Source of the DNA: Paraburkholderia sp. BCC1885
Lineage (GTDB): Bacteria > Pseudomonadota > Gammaproteobacteria > Burkholderiales > Burkholderiaceae
Reading direction: 5' to 3'
DNA length: 64,000 bases
Assembly (NCBI RefSeq): GCF_900996235.1
Contig: NZ_CAAJGM010000206.1
Span: forward strand, 18,273 to 82,272
Positions 19,111 to 28,131 of this stretch are shown here, piece after piece; the stretch's first letter is position 1, and each line of letters starts with the position of its first letter. Both the position numbers and the translations under genes were made by a program. The notes beneath the pieces are model-generated. The model did not search any database, was not told where the DNA came from, and saw only the letters and a list, made by a program, of their open reading frames with translations.

Positions 19111-19194
19111 GGAGCCGGATGAGAATGGGCGGGATGGTGGTACGTGAAAAGAGGAAAATTTCTTGTCATCGTACAACTTGGGGGCTAACGAACG

Positions 19195-19815
19195 TCAATG
19201 TGGCAGGCGCACATCGAACTTAAACGTGGCCAGTCTCGCCAGAAGAATGAACCCGGTAGCAATCAGCACGCTATAGACGCTATCGAAGCTGAAGTAATCG
19301 AGCAGCAGATACAGCCAGCACCCAACGAACGCGCAGGTGGCATACGGCCGCGAGTCCTTCAGAATCAGCGGGACCTCATTACACAGGACGTCGCGGATCA
19401 CGCCGCCGAACACGCCGGCCAGAACCCCGATCATCACCGACGTAAACCGCAGCATCTGCGCATCGAGCGCCATCGAGGTCCCGGAGATGCTGAAGAGCCC
19501 CAGCCCCACCGCATCCGCGACCAGCAAAACCCGCTCCGACAATAGCTTCGACGTCATCTTCAACAGCGTCGGCGCGAACAGCGACATCGTAAAGATGACG
19601 ATCACATAACCCTGATGCTCGACCCAATAAAACGGCCGCCTCTCCAGCAGCACATCACGCAAGGTGCCGCCACCGAAAGCAGTCGCCATTGCCACGAGGA
19701 AGGTCCCGACTGCGTCGAGCCGTCGCGTCCTCGCCTCGATAAAACCGGAGATCGCGTAGGCGAAAATCGCCAGCCCTTCCATGATGGTCAGCGCAAGGGT
19801 GAGTCGCGGATGCAT
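19195..19815 (-). CDS. UPF0126 / TRIC-like membrane protein (YicG family)
   Basis: At 206 residues this matches the family length. There are about seven hydrophobic segments in two repeats, each with a glycine-rich stretch (FGGGTLRDVLL and FGGVIRDVLCNEVPLIL). Bacterial relatives of TRIC form trimeric cation channels, but the physiological role is unclear. The open frame reaches 19923; ATG 19815 with GGAG 8 bp upstream gives the typical MHPRLTLALTIMEGLAIFAY start and avoids overlap with the Smr gene, which ends 13 bp upstream. Confidence 0.85.
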   Translation of the reverse strand: MHPRLTLALTIMEGLAIFAYAISGFIEARTRRLDAVGTFLVAMATAFGGGTLRDVLLERRPFYWVEHQGYVIVIFTMSLFAPTLLKMTSKLLSERVLLVADAVGLGLFSISGTSMALDAQMLRFTSVMIGVLAGVFGGVIRDVLCNEVPLILKDSRPYATCAFVGCWLYLLLDYFSFDSVYSVLIATGFILLARLATFKFDVRLPH

Positions 19816-19828
19816 CAACCAGGCTCCG

Positions 19829-20587
19829 TCACGATTTGGGATGAACGACTTGCGCGCCCGGCTGCAGCAACACGAGCACGGCGCCCGCGCCGCCGTCGTG
19901 GGCTCTCGCCTGGCAGAACGCAATGACCTCTGCTTTCTGCACGAGCCACGCGCGAACCTTGCCCTTCAGCACGGGCTCCTTGCCGACCGACCCCAGCCCT
20001 TTGCCGTGAATCACGCGCAGGCAACGATAGCCGCGCTTGACCGACTCGCGGATAAATTCGGCGAGCGCCTCGCGCGCTTCTTCGCGCCGCATGCCGTGCA
20101 GATCCAGTTGAGCCTGCACGATCCACGCGCCGCGCCGTAACTTGCGCACCACCTCCTGACTTATGCCAGGCCGGCAATACGAAAGCGTCTCGTCGGTTTC
20201 GAGCAAGACCTCCGGGTCGAACTCGTCCGAAATCGCTTCATGCAATACGGCTTCTTCATCGAGCCGGGTCTGCACGGGGACCGGCGAGGGCGGCGTGCGC
20301 GCCGGCGGCATCCTTGGCGGCGCCGCGAGTGGCGCCACCGCGCCAATCTCACGCCGGAACAGATCCGCATCCGCCGATGCCTCGCGCTGAGCCTGCGCCG
20401 CCACGGCGCGTTCGCGCTCGCGACGTTCGGCGTCGCCCTTCAGCGCGGCACGCAAGGCGCCTAGGCCGGCAAGGCCGGCCGCCGGTTCGATCAGCGGTTT
20501 GGATGGCGTGGCCGGCGCCGGCGGCGGCTTCGCAGCCGCTGCACGGGGGCGTTTGGGTTCGCTCGGATGAGGCAGGTTCTTTGCCAT
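19829..20587 (-). CDS. Smr-domain protein
   Basis: This 252-residue protein has a low-complexity Pro/Ala-rich N-terminus and a C-terminal Smr domain with the LDLHGMRREEAREAL and VIHGKG motifs that define the family. Smr domains are DNA/RNA-acting nuclease or nicking modules, named after MutS2. The frame is open to 20701, but ATG 20587 gives the usual MAKNLPHPSEPKRP. It is followed closely by the UPF0126 gene and probably cotranscribed. The biological substrate is not evident. Confidence 0.85.
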   Translation of the reverse strand: MAKNLPHPSEPKRPRAAAAKPPPAPATPSKPLIEPAAGLAGLGALRAALKGDAERRERERAVAAQAQREASADADLFRREIGAVAPLAAPPRMPPARTPPSPVPVQTRLDEEAVLHEAISDEFDPEVLLETDETLSYCRPGISQEVVRKLRRGAWIVQAQLDLHGMRREEAREALAEFIRESVKRGYRCLRVIHGKGLGSVGKEPVLKGKVRAWLVQKAEVIAFCQARAHDGGAGAVLVLLQPGAQVVHPKS

Positions 20588-20702
20588 AGCGGTGACACGT
20601 TGGAAAGTAGAACGCGGTGGCATGAGGCCATCGTCGGCCTTGCAATGCATTGACGGCAGGCCAAAACCGGCGAGCAGCCGGCAGTGACGGTTGGCGCGCA
20701 AA

Positions 20703-20737
20703 GCAAAAGGGCCGCCGGCTTGCCAGCCGCGGCCCTT
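20703..20737 (-). terminator. Terminator downstream of trxB
   Basis: On the minus strand the stem AAGGGCCGCGGCT / AGCCGGCGGCCCTT (one bulge) is followed by TTTTGCTT. A second perfect 10-bp hairpin (GCTCGGGCCT/AGGCCCGAGC) at 20764-20784 lies between it and the trxB stop. It separates trxB from the Smr gene. Confidence 0.65.
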
Positions 20738-20846
20738 CAGATGCTGCGTGCGGTAACCGGCAGGCTCGGGCCTCAGGCCCGAGCGCCATTTTACCTGTCC
20801 CGCTTCACCAGGCCGCCTTGGTGGCCGGCTCGCTCCGGTTGCCTGC

Positions 20847-21848
20847 TTAACGCTCGGCTTCGGCGCTCATCGCGTGCTCGCCGGCCATTTCATCAATGGT
20901 TTCGAGGTAGCGCTGGGCATCCAGCGCAGCCATACAACCCGTGCCGGCGCTGGTAATGGCTTGACGGTACACGTGATCCTGCACGTCGCCCGCGGCGAAC
21001 ACACCCGGGATGCTCGTGCCGGTTGCGTTGCCCGTCAGGCCGCCATTGGTGATGATGTAGCCGTTCTTCATCTCCAGTTGGCCTTCGAAGATATCCGTGT
21101 TCGGCTTGTGGCCGATCGCCACGAACAGGCCTTGCAGCGCGAGGTCCGTCGTTTCGCCGCTCTTCGTATCCTTGATGCGCAGACCTGTCACGCCGGACTG
21201 GTCGCCGGTCACTTCGTCGAGCACGTGGTTCCACTTGATGTCGACGATGCCTTCCTTCTGCTTGGCCAGCAGGCGGTCGATCAGGATCGGCTCGGCGCGG
21301 AACTTGTCGCGGCGATGGATCACCGTCACCTTCCTGGCGATACCGGAGAGGTAGAGGGCTTCTTCGACTGCGGTGTTGCCGCCACCGATCACCGCCACAT
21401 GTTGCTGCTTGTAGAAGAAACCGTCGCAGGTTGCGCAGGCCGACACGCCCTTGCCCATGAACGCCTCTTCCGACGGCAGGCCGAGGTACTGCGCCGACGC
21501 GCCAGTTGCGATGATCAGCGAGTCGCAGGTGTACTCGCCCGAATCGCCAATCAGGCGGATGGGCTTCTCGTTGAGCTTGGCCGTATGGATGTGGTCGAAA
21601 ATGATTTCGGTGTTGAAGCGCTCAGCGTGCTCCTGGAAACGCGCCATCAGTTCCGGGCCTTGCACGCCGTTCGCATCGGCCGGCCAGTTTTCGACGTCCG
21701 TCGTGGTCATCAGCTGGCCGCCCTGGGCGAGACCCGTGACAAGCACCGGATTCAGGTTGGCGCGCGCCGCGTAGACGGCGGCCGTGTAGCCTGCGGGACC
21801 TGAACCGAGAATGAGGACTTTGGCGTGTTTCGTGGTGGATGCGGGCAT
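20847..21848 (-). CDS. trxB: Thioredoxin reductase
   Basis: At 333 residues, this flavoenzyme reduces thioredoxin with NADPH in the cytosol. It has an N-terminal FAD motif (LGSGPAGYTAAVYAAR), the redox-active CATC within GVSACATCDGFF, an NADPH-binding GGGNTAVEEALYL and a C-terminal FAD motif ending AAGDVQD. All canonical features are present. It is divergent from ftsK, the usual arrangement in this group. Confidence 0.95.
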   Translation of the reverse strand: MPASTTKHAKVLILGSGPAGYTAAVYAARANLNPVLVTGLAQGGQLMTTTDVENWPADANGVQGPELMARFQEHAERFNTEIIFDHIHTAKLNEKPIRLIGDSGEYTCDSLIIATGASAQYLGLPSEEAFMGKGVSACATCDGFFYKQQHVAVIGGGNTAVEEALYLSGIARKVTVIHRRDKFRAEPILIDRLLAKQKEGIVDIKWNHVLDEVTGDQSGVTGLRIKDTKSGETTDLALQGLFVAIGHKPNTDIFEGQLEMKNGYIITNGGLTGNATGTSIPGVFAAGDVQDHVYRQAITSAGTGCMAALDAQRYLETIDEMAGEHAMSAEAER

Positions 21849-22183
21849 GATCGGAATCCGTAAAAAGCGCCCGGCTCGCCCATGCGAGGCCGTGCGGCTA
21901 CAGCTGTTCTTGCACTGGGCTGTAGATGGGTATTAGTCCGCCATTATAAAGGCCGGCCGGCAGGCCTGCTTCATGAAGCTTCCTCATCGCCGCGATAGCC
22001 TGCGGCAGCAGTTTGGCCCGAAAACCACGCCGGCCGGACCCAGTTACCGTCATTTACAGCCTTGCGCGCGACACTACGTTTACAATAGCCCGGATCGATC
22101 GACCCGGCGGCCGCGACCGGGCGCCCAGCACCGTCTGGGGCCGCGAATTGGGCCGCTGATTGGCCACACCCGCAACAGGATCA
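21849..22183. other. Divergent trxB/ftsK promoter region
   Basis: This 335-bp gap holds no gene. TATAAT on the minus strand (21943-21948) is a good -10 for trxB, and TACAAT on the plus strand (22081-22086) is a candidate -10 for ftsK, about 100 bp before its start. Neither has a clear -35 at the right distance. No operator-like symmetry was recognised. Confidence 0.4.
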
Positions 22184-24499
22184 ATGGCAAAAGCTCCTTA
22201 TTCCGCGAGCGCGCAGGCATTGCCGCACCGCATGTCGCGCCTCTTCACCGAAATCCGCTGGATCCTGCAGGTCGCGCTCGGCGTCTTTCTGCTGATGGCG
22301 CTCGTCAGCTACAGTCGGCACGACCCGAGCTGGACCCACGCCGCCCAGGTGGACCGCATTGCCAACTGGGCCGGCCGGGTCGGCGCCTGGACCTCCGACA
22401 TCCTGCTGCTGCTATTCGGCCTGTCCGCCTACTGGTGGGTGGTGCTGCTCGGCCGCAGCATCTCGGCCAATTACCGCCGCATCACCCGCCACGAGACGGA
22501 GCCCGAGGACAAGCCGCGTGACGTAACCTGGCTCGCCGAGATTTTCGCTTTCGTGCTCGTGTTGCTGGCCAGCGACGGTATCGAGGCGCTGCGCATGTGG
22601 TCGCTCAAGGTTCAGTTGCCGCGCGCCCCGGGTGGCGTGATCGGCGAGGCGGTGGCGCGCGGCGTTTCGCACGCGCTCGGCTTCACGGGCGGCACGCTGG
22701 CGCTGCTGGTGGCATTGGCTATCGGGTTGTCGCTGTATTTCCGCTTTTCCTGGCTTTCCGTGGCTGAACGGGTCGGCGAATCGATCATTTCCGCCGTTAC
22801 CTTTGCCCGTCTGCGCCGCGAAGCCGGCCGCGACCGCAAACTCGGCGAGGCCGCCGCCGTCAAGCGTGAAGGCAAGGTGGAGCAGGGCCGCGTGCGTATC
22901 GAAGAGCACGAACCGGTCATGATCGTGCCGCCGGTGGTCACGCCGGCCAAGTCCGAGCGCGTCGAGAAAGAACGCCAGGTGCCGCTTTTCACGGATCTGC
23001 CGGGCGATTCCACCTTGCCGCCCATCTCGCTGCTCGACGCCGCGCCCGCCGCGCAAGAGACCATTTCGCCCGACACGCTCGAATTTACCTCGCGGCTGAT
23101 CGAGAAGAAGCTGAAGGATTTCGGCGTCGAAGTGAGCGTGGTCGCGGCTTATCCGGGTCCGGTCGTGACGCGCTACGAAATCGAGCCGGCCACTGGCGTG
23201 AAGGGTAGCCAGATTGTCGGGCTGGCCAAGGATCTGGCGCGTTCGTTGTCGCTGGTGTCGATTCGCGTCGTGGAAACCATTCCGGGCAAGAATTTCATGG
23301 CGCTGGAGTTGCCGAACCAGCGCCGCCAGACCGTCAGCCTCTCCGAGATTCTCGGCTCGGCCGTCTATGCCGACGCCGCCTCGCCGCTCACCATGGGCCT
23401 CGGCAAGGACATCGGCGGCAAACCGGTGTGCGCCGATCTCGCCAAGATGCCGCACCTGCTGGTGGCCGGCACGACCGGCTCGGGCAAATCCGTGGGCATC
23501 AACGCGATGATCCTGTCGCTGCTCTACAAGGCGAGCGCCGAACAGGTCCGCATGATCCTGATCGACCCGAAGATGCTCGAAATGAGCGTCTACGAGGGCA
23601 TCCCGCATCTGCTGTGTCCGGTCGTCACCGATATGCGCCAGGCCGGCCACGCGCTGAACTGGGCGGTCGCCGAAATGGAGCGCCGCTACAAACTGATGAG
23701 CAAGCTTGGCGTGCGTAATCTCGCCGGCTACAACAACAAGATCGACGAAGCCGCCAAGCGCGAAGAAAAGCTGCCGAACCCGTTCAGCCTGACGCCGGAG
23801 GAACCGGAGCCGCTATCGCGTCTGCCGAACATCGTAATCGTGATCGACGAACTGGCCGACCTGATGATGGTGGTCGGCAAGAAGGTCGAAGAACTGATTG
23901 CGCGGATCGCGCAAAAGGCGCGGGCGGCGGGCATTCACCTGATTCTCGCCACGCAGCGGCCGTCGGTCGATGTCATCACCGGCCTGATCAAGGCCAACGT
24001 GCCCACGCGGATGGCTTTCCAGGTGTCCTCGAAGATCGACTCACGCACGATTCTCGACCAGCAGGGCGCGGAATCGCTGCTCGGCATGGGCGACATGCTC
24101 TATTTGCCGCCTGGCAGCGGCTTGCCGGTGCGGGTGCATGGCGCGTTCGTGTCGGACGAGGAAGTGCATCGCGTCGTCGAGAAACTCAGGGAGCAGGGCG
24201 AACCGAATTACATCGAGGGCATCCTCGAAGGCGGCGTCACCGGCGACGGCGACGAAGGTTCTGCTGGCGCTGAGGGAACCGGAGCGGGCGGCGGCGAGTC
24301 GGACCCTCTATACGATCAGGCGGTGGAAGTCGTCATCAAGAACCGCCGTGCGTCGATTTCACTGGTGCAGCGGCATTTGCGCATCGGCTACAACCGCGCC
24401 GCGCGTCTGCTCGAGCAAATGGAGCAGTCTGGGCTCGTGTCGGCGATGTCGTCGAACGGCAATCGCGAGATTCTCGCGCCGGCGCGCGAAACCGATTAG
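22184..24499 (+). CDS. ftsK: DNA translocase FtsK
   Basis: At 771 residues, it has four N-terminal transmembrane segments within about the first 200 residues, a short linker, and a motor domain with Walker A GTTGSGKSVGINAM (about residue 430) and Walker B IVIVIDELADLMMVV (about 550). A C-terminal gamma winged helix (NRRASISLVQRHLRIGYNRA) recognises KOPS sequences and activates XerD. It pumps chromosome ends across the division septum. The linker is far shorter than in E. coli FtsK. ATG 22184 follows AGGA and gives MAKAPYSASAQALP; the frame from 22160 begins TTG. Confidence 0.94.
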   Translation: MAKAPYSASAQALPHRMSRLFTEIRWILQVALGVFLLMALVSYSRHDPSWTHAAQVDRIANWAGRVGAWTSDILLLLFGLSAYWWVVLLGRSISANYRRITRHETEPEDKPRDVTWLAEIFAFVLVLLASDGIEALRMWSLKVQLPRAPGGVIGEAVARGVSHALGFTGGTLALLVALAIGLSLYFRFSWLSVAERVGESIISAVTFARLRREAGRDRKLGEAAAVKREGKVEQGRVRIEEHEPVMIVPPVVTPAKSERVEKERQVPLFTDLPGDSTLPPISLLDAAPAAQETISPDTLEFTSRLIEKKLKDFGVEVSVVAAYPGPVVTRYEIEPATGVKGSQIVGLAKDLARSLSLVSIRVVETIPGKNFMALELPNQRRQTVSLSEILGSAVYADAASPLTMGLGKDIGGKPVCADLAKMPHLLVAGTTGSGKSVGINAMILSLLYKASAEQVRMILIDPKMLEMSVYEGIPHLLCPVVTDMRQAGHALNWAVAEMERRYKLMSKLGVRNLAGYNNKIDEAAKREEKLPNPFSLTPEEPEPLSRLPNIVIVIDELADLMMVVGKKVEELIARIAQKARAAGIHLILATQRPSVDVITGLIKANVPTRMAFQVSSKIDSRTILDQQGAESLLGMGDMLYLPPGSGLPVRVHGAFVSDEEVHRVVEKLREQGEPNYIEGILEGGVTGDGDEGSAGAEGTGAGGGESDPLYDQAVEVVIKNRRASISLVQRHLRIGYNRAARLLEQMEQSGLVSAMSSNGNREILAPARETD

Positions 24500-24539
24500 G
24501 CGGTCTGCGCTGCACGTCCCTTTGCTACTCGCGCTGACA

Positions 24540-24569
24540 GGCGACGGACGCCGACCGGCGTCCGTCGCC
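24540..24569 (+). terminator. Intercistronic hairpin between ftsK and lolA
   Basis: A perfect 13-bp stem (GGCGACGGACGCC) with a GACC loop lies in the 106-bp gap. It has no T tract, so attenuation or mRNA protection is more likely than full termination. Confidence 0.5.
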
Positions 24570-24605
24570 CCTGTCCCGAGTCCGATTCAATCCACGGAGA
24601 ATGAT

Positions 24606-25325
24606 ATGCAGCAATACGCCGGGCACAGTGCCCATTCTGGCCGCTTCGGTCATCTGATTCGAATGCTGGCGCACGGGATGGGCAGCGTCGCGATCGGCGC
24701 GTCGTTGCTGGTCGCGCAACAGGCGTTTGCCAGCGGCACTGAACAGCTCAAGGCGTTCGTCGCCCAGGTGCATTCGGCGCGCGGCGACTTCGTGCAGCAG
24801 GAAGTGCGGGCGCCGAGCAAGGCGGCGCAAGCCGCCAGCGACGCCGCCCAGGTCATGCCGAAAAACACCACGTCGAGCGGGACGTTTGTCTTTGCGCGTC
24901 CGGGCAAGTTCATCTGGTCGTACCAGAAGCCGTATGAACAGGTGCTGCAGGCCGACGGCGACAAGCTCTATGTGTTCGACAAGGACCTGAACCAGGTGAC
25001 GGTGCGCGCGCTCGGCGGCGCGTTGGGCGCGAGCCCGGCGGCGATCCTGTTCGGCAGCAACGATCTGGACAAAAACTTCACGCTCCACGACGCGGGTGTG
25101 AAGGGCGGCATCGACTGGCTTGAGCTGATTCCGAAGGCGAAAGACACGCAGTTCCAAAGCGTGGGGATCGGCTTTAAGGACGGTAATCTGCAAGCCATGG
25201 AGTTGCACGATGTGTTCGGCAACGTGACTTTGCTGACGTTCTCGAACATTCAGAAGAACCCGTCGCTGCCGGCCGATGCATTCAAGTTCACGCTGCCGAA
25301 GGGCGCGGACGTGATTAACGGCTGA
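24606..25325 (+). CDS. lolA: Outer-membrane lipoprotein carrier protein
   Basis: The 239-residue precursor has a signal sequence ending at QQAFAS. The mature protein (LKAFVAQVHSARGDFVQQEV...GTFVFARPGKFIWSY) is the standard LolA fold, which ferries lipoproteins across the periplasm from LolCDE to LolB. An insertion of about 20 residues (SKAAQAASDAAQVMPK) precedes the GTFVFARPGKF motif. The signal peptide is long because the protein starts about 25 residues ahead of the hydrophobic core. It lies between ftsK and rarA, as in related genomes. Confidence 0.92.
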   Translation: MQQYAGHSAHSGRFGHLIRMLAHGMGSVAIGASLLVAQQAFASGTEQLKAFVAQVHSARGDFVQQEVRAPSKAAQAASDAAQVMPKNTTSSGTFVFARPGKFIWSYQKPYEQVLQADGDKLYVFDKDLNQVTVRALGGALGASPAAILFGSNDLDKNFTLHDAGVKGGIDWLELIPKAKDTQFQSVGIGFKDGNLQAMELHDVFGNVTLLTFSNIQKNPSLPADAFKFTLPKGADVING

Positions 25326-25356
25326 GCGAGCGCATAGCGGCCGCTTCTTTCTTGCC

Positions 25357-25422
25357 GGCTACGGCTACGGCTACGGCTACGGCTACGGCTACGGCTACGG
25401 CTACGGCTACGGCTACGGCTAC
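25357..25422. repeat. Hexanucleotide tandem repeat, 11 x GGCTAC
   Basis: Eleven perfect copies of GGCTAC begin 31 bp after the lolA stop and end with a partial GGC. The repeat is intergenic. On the minus strand it reads Ala-Val, but no credible gene uses it. Copy number is expected to vary by slippage. Confidence 0.95.
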
Positions 25423-25507
25423 GGCGTTCTGCCTGGCGTGAATACCGCGCGGCGGGACGCCGAACGCTGAGACGGAGGACTGAAGGGCTGAAGGAGCAAA
25501 GGGAGGC

Positions 25508-26032
25508 CTACGCAATGAGGTCTTCGAGCTGGCTACTGACCTGCGGCTCCAGTTCACGCGCCTCTTTCGCGAGGTTGACCTGCTTGGCCGATTTCGCCAC
25601 TTCGAGCACGTGCGTCTTGATGTCGTAGCCGCCGCGCGTGTTCAACCATGCGAGAACGTCCCACAGATGCCACACAGACGGATTGCCTTCGTGGACCGGA
25701 ATGGGGAAGTCGGCGGCGTGGCTCAGCATTAGCTTGCGCATGTTCTGGCGCGACACACCCGCGACGTCGGCCACGTCGGTGAGGCCCACGAAGTCTGGCG
25801 CTGCCTCGACCAGGCGCGCGGACGGCACCGCGCTTTTCACCTCTTCGAGTGCACTCATCAACGCGCCAAATGCGCTGGAGTCTTCGCGGACGAAGACGAG
25901 CGCGATGCGCCCCGGCTGCCCGATGCCGACGGTCGCGTCGTCGCACCCGGCTTCAGCGAGGCGCTCCACGATCTCGTCGAGGTCGCAGTCGTCTGCTGCG
26001 AGCTGGTATTTCAGCGTGAATTCGTATTCCAT
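25508..26032 (-). CDS. HTH protein, likely antitoxin of a HicAB-like pair
   Basis: The N-terminal half (about 1-85) of this 174-residue protein starts YEFTLKYQL and continues to GRIALVFVREDSS, a small alpha/beta region. The C-terminal half has a helix-turn-helix of the excisionase/AlpA kind (LTDVADVAGVSRQNMRKLML) followed by WHLWDVLAWL. It starts 3 bp after its upstream partner with AGGAG 6 bp before ATG 26032, so both are cotranscribed. A palindrome over the operon promoter is a plausible target of the HTH. Similar two-gene pairs are usually toxin then antitoxin. Role inferred from arrangement and motifs, not proven. Confidence 0.55.
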   Translation of the reverse strand: MEYEFTLKYQLAADDCDLDEIVERLAEAGCDDATVGIGQPGRIALVFVREDSSAFGALMSALEEVKSAVPSARLVEAAPDFVGLTDVADVAGVSRQNMRKLMLSHAADFPIPVHEGNPSVWHLWDVLAWLNTRGGYDIKTHVLEVAKSAKQVNLAKEARELEPQVSSQLEDLIA

Positions 26033-26035
26033 GTG

Positions 26036-26329
26036 TTACTCCTGCGTTTCGGCCTGATTGCGAGTGCCTTGCGGCGCGTGCTTGTGCCGATGTGTCGTGC
26101 AATTGTCGATCACTCTTCTGAGCAGCCGAGCGTGATTCCCAGCGTTCTTGGGCGTGCTCCAGACACTGGTGATGCAGAACTCTCCGCACCGACATTCCGA
26201 GTCGTTGTACGGACAGTACATTTTTCCCCACGCGTGCCCTTTGCCGCCGCTTTTGACGCGCCAGCCGAGTGCTTCGGCATAGGCCAGTGCGTCTTCTACT
26301 TCCTTCTTTGAATGCGTCCCTCGACTCAT
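26036..26329 (-). CDS. Small HicA-like protein, likely toxin
   Basis: This 97-residue basic protein starts MSRGTHSKKEVEDALAYAEA. The GW-x6-GKGHAWG core resembles the HicA mRNA-interferase motif (aromatic, Gly-Lys-Gly, catalytic His). A cysteine-bearing middle (YCPYNDSECRCGEFC), absent from classical HicA, could bind a metal. The C-terminus NHARLLRRVIDNC is helical and basic. The frame is open to 26398, but ATG 26329 gives the natural domain start with GAGG 6-7 bp upstream. It is first gene of the pair with the HTH protein. Confidence 0.5.
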   Translation of the reverse strand: MSRGTHSKKEVEDALAYAEALGWRVKSGGKGHAWGKMYCPYNDSECRCGEFCITSVWSTPKNAGNHARLLRRVIDNCTTHRHKHAPQGTRNQAETQE

Positions 26330-26339
26330 CAATGGCCTC

Positions 26340-26376
26340 ATCTTAAGTTCGTGGATCAAAGTTGTCAAGTGACAAC
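26340..26376 (-). promoter_or_regulatory. Promoter and operator of the toxin-antitoxin-like pair
   Basis: On the minus strand, TTGACA (26368-26363), a 17-bp spacer and TAAGAT (26345-26340) form a strong promoter. GTTGTCAAGTGACAAC (26361-26376), a palindrome with 7-bp arms, covers the -35, as expected of an autorepressor site. Transcription would begin near 26333, only about 4 nt before ATG 26329, so the first gene may be translated from a nearly leaderless mRNA. The remaining gap up to 26631 shows nothing else. Confidence 0.65.
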
Positions 26377-26631
26377 CTGTTTCTCTGAGGACACGCACGA
26401 AATGCAGCAGCGATTCGGTTTCGGAAGTGAGGGAAAGTGAGTGAATCTGTCTCGCAAGCGTGCATGCCAGACAGCAACTACATCATGCGGGGAGGCTTTA
26501 CGCACCCTGGCCGGAAGCCATAGGACGAACGGAATGATGGAGGACGCATGCCATGCGGAAAGGCGAGCGCGCGCCCGGAAATGCAGTCGGAGACGGCCCG
26601 CGTTGCACGGGCCGTCGAGGCGAGTGTCGGG

Positions 26632-27948
26632 TTACGCGTAGGCGGTCTTGCGCGCCGACACCAGGACGAAATAGCAGACGGCGCCGATCGCCAGCGCCGG
26701 CAGCGTCGCGCCCAGGTTCGGCAACCATTGGTTGATCACCTGATATGCGACGATTCCAACCGCCCACGAGATAAAGGCGCTCAGATGCCAGCCGCCGGTG
26801 AAGCCGTAGCGGCCTTGCAGATCGGCGAGGGCTGCGGCGTCGATGCGGCGCTTGCGCAGGATGAAGTGATCCACCAGCACCACGCCGAACAGCGGCGCGA
26901 ACACCGAGCCGATCAGCAGCAGGAAGTTCTGATACTTCGCCATCGGCACGAGCAGGGCGATCGCCGTGCATAGCGCGCCGAACGCCGCCGACAGCATTGG
27001 CACCGTGGCTCGCGTCCAGAACGTGCCGGTCGAGACCGCGGCGGAATGGATGTCGGCGAAGGCGTTGTCGACTTCATCGATCAGGATCAGCAGCAGCGCG
27101 AAGCCGCCGCCCGCCTGCGCGAGCGCGCCGGTCAGGAGTGCATCGCCGCCGCCCGCGGCCAGCCCGTAGATCGCGCCGAGCGCATAGAACCAGATGTTGG
27201 CGATGCCATAGCCCAGCAGCGTGCCGCGGAACGACTCGCCGGCGCGGCGGCCGAAGCGCGTGTAATCCGCGATCAGCGGCAACCACGATAACGGCATGGC
27301 GACCACCAGATCGATCGCGCCGCCGAACGACATGTCGCCGGTGCCTGGACGGCGCATGAGTGCAGCCAGCTCGTGCCGTGCCAATAGATTCCACGTCAGC
27401 CACGCCGCGCCGGCCAGCAGCAGCCAGATGCCCCAGGTCCGCAGAAAGCGGCGCACGAACGAGAGCGGGCCGCTGATTGCGAGCAGTGTCGCCAGCAGGC
27501 CGAAGACGAGGGTCCAGATGAGCGGAATCGACAGGCCGAAGGCCTGCCTGGCGAGCGCGTCGGCGGAATCGCGCATCACGATCACTTCGAACGAGCCCCA
27601 GCCGACCAGTTGCACGGCGTTGAGGACCGCGGGCACCGAAGCGCCGCGCACCCCGAGCGTGGGCCGCAACGACGACATCGCCGCGAGCCCCGTATCCGTG
27701 CCGATTACCCCAGCCAGCGCCAGCAGCACGACGCCGATCACGCTGCCGATGCCAATCGCCGCCAGCGCATGCGGCAGCGACAGCCCCGGCACCAGCAAGG
27801 CGCCCGCCTGGGCGACCAGCAGGCCAATGCCGAGCGAGAACCACAGCGCGAAGGCGTCGCCGGTGCGGAACGCGCGCCGCGCGTCGGGCACCGGCGTGAG
27901 CGGTGCGTAGGTGGAACCGGCGTTGCCGGCGAGTGGATCTTGTGCCAT
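26632..27948 (-). CDS. NCS1-family permease, CytX-like
   Basis: The 438-residue inner-membrane transporter has about 12 hydrophobic segments in the cytosine/purine/thiamine-precursor (NCS1) family. It shows DAFALWFSLGIGLLVAQAG in TM1, NAVQLVGWGSFEVIVM in TM3 and SWLPLIADYTRFGRRAGESF in the middle. This pattern is closest to CytX/CodB proteins that import hydroxymethylpyrimidine or cytosine. No TPP riboswitch was recognised in the 183 bp upstream, so the thiamine link remains a guess. It is divergent from rarA. Confidence 0.75.
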   Translation of the reverse strand: MAQDPLAGNAGSTYAPLTPVPDARRAFRTGDAFALWFSLGIGLLVAQAGALLVPGLSLPHALAAIGIGSVIGVVLLALAGVIGTDTGLAAMSSLRPTLGVRGASVPAVLNAVQLVGWGSFEVIVMRDSADALARQAFGLSIPLIWTLVFGLLATLLAISGPLSFVRRFLRTWGIWLLLAGAAWLTWNLLARHELAALMRRPGTGDMSFGGAIDLVVAMPLSWLPLIADYTRFGRRAGESFRGTLLGYGIANIWFYALGAIYGLAAGGGDALLTGALAQAGGGFALLLILIDEVDNAFADIHSAAVSTGTFWTRATVPMLSAAFGALCTAIALLVPMAKYQNFLLLIGSVFAPLFGVVLVDHFILRKRRIDAAALADLQGRYGFTGGWHLSAFISWAVGIVAYQVINQWLPNLGATLPALAIGAVCYFVLVSARKTAYA

Positions 27949-28131
27949 CTGGTGTTGTCCCTGTTAGTCGTCTTCACGCGCTCCGGGCTCGCCGCGGCGT
28001 GGTCACTGTCATAATGCAGGACCGGGCCGCAGACTGCGCGCCGGCGCTATCGCTGGCCAGGCGCGTCGTGTGCTGGGTCTGCGTCATGTGCCGAGCCAAG
28101 CCCGGAAAGCCGAGATTATCCACAAAACGCC

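Noticed and set aside
25315..25557. Ala-Val repeat frame opposite the GGCTAC array
   Set aside because: It is only a translation of the simple repeat and overlaps the end of the real antitoxin-like gene.
27949..28131. TPP riboswitch upstream of the CytX-like permease
   Set aside because: None of the conserved riboswitch segments could be found on the minus strand.
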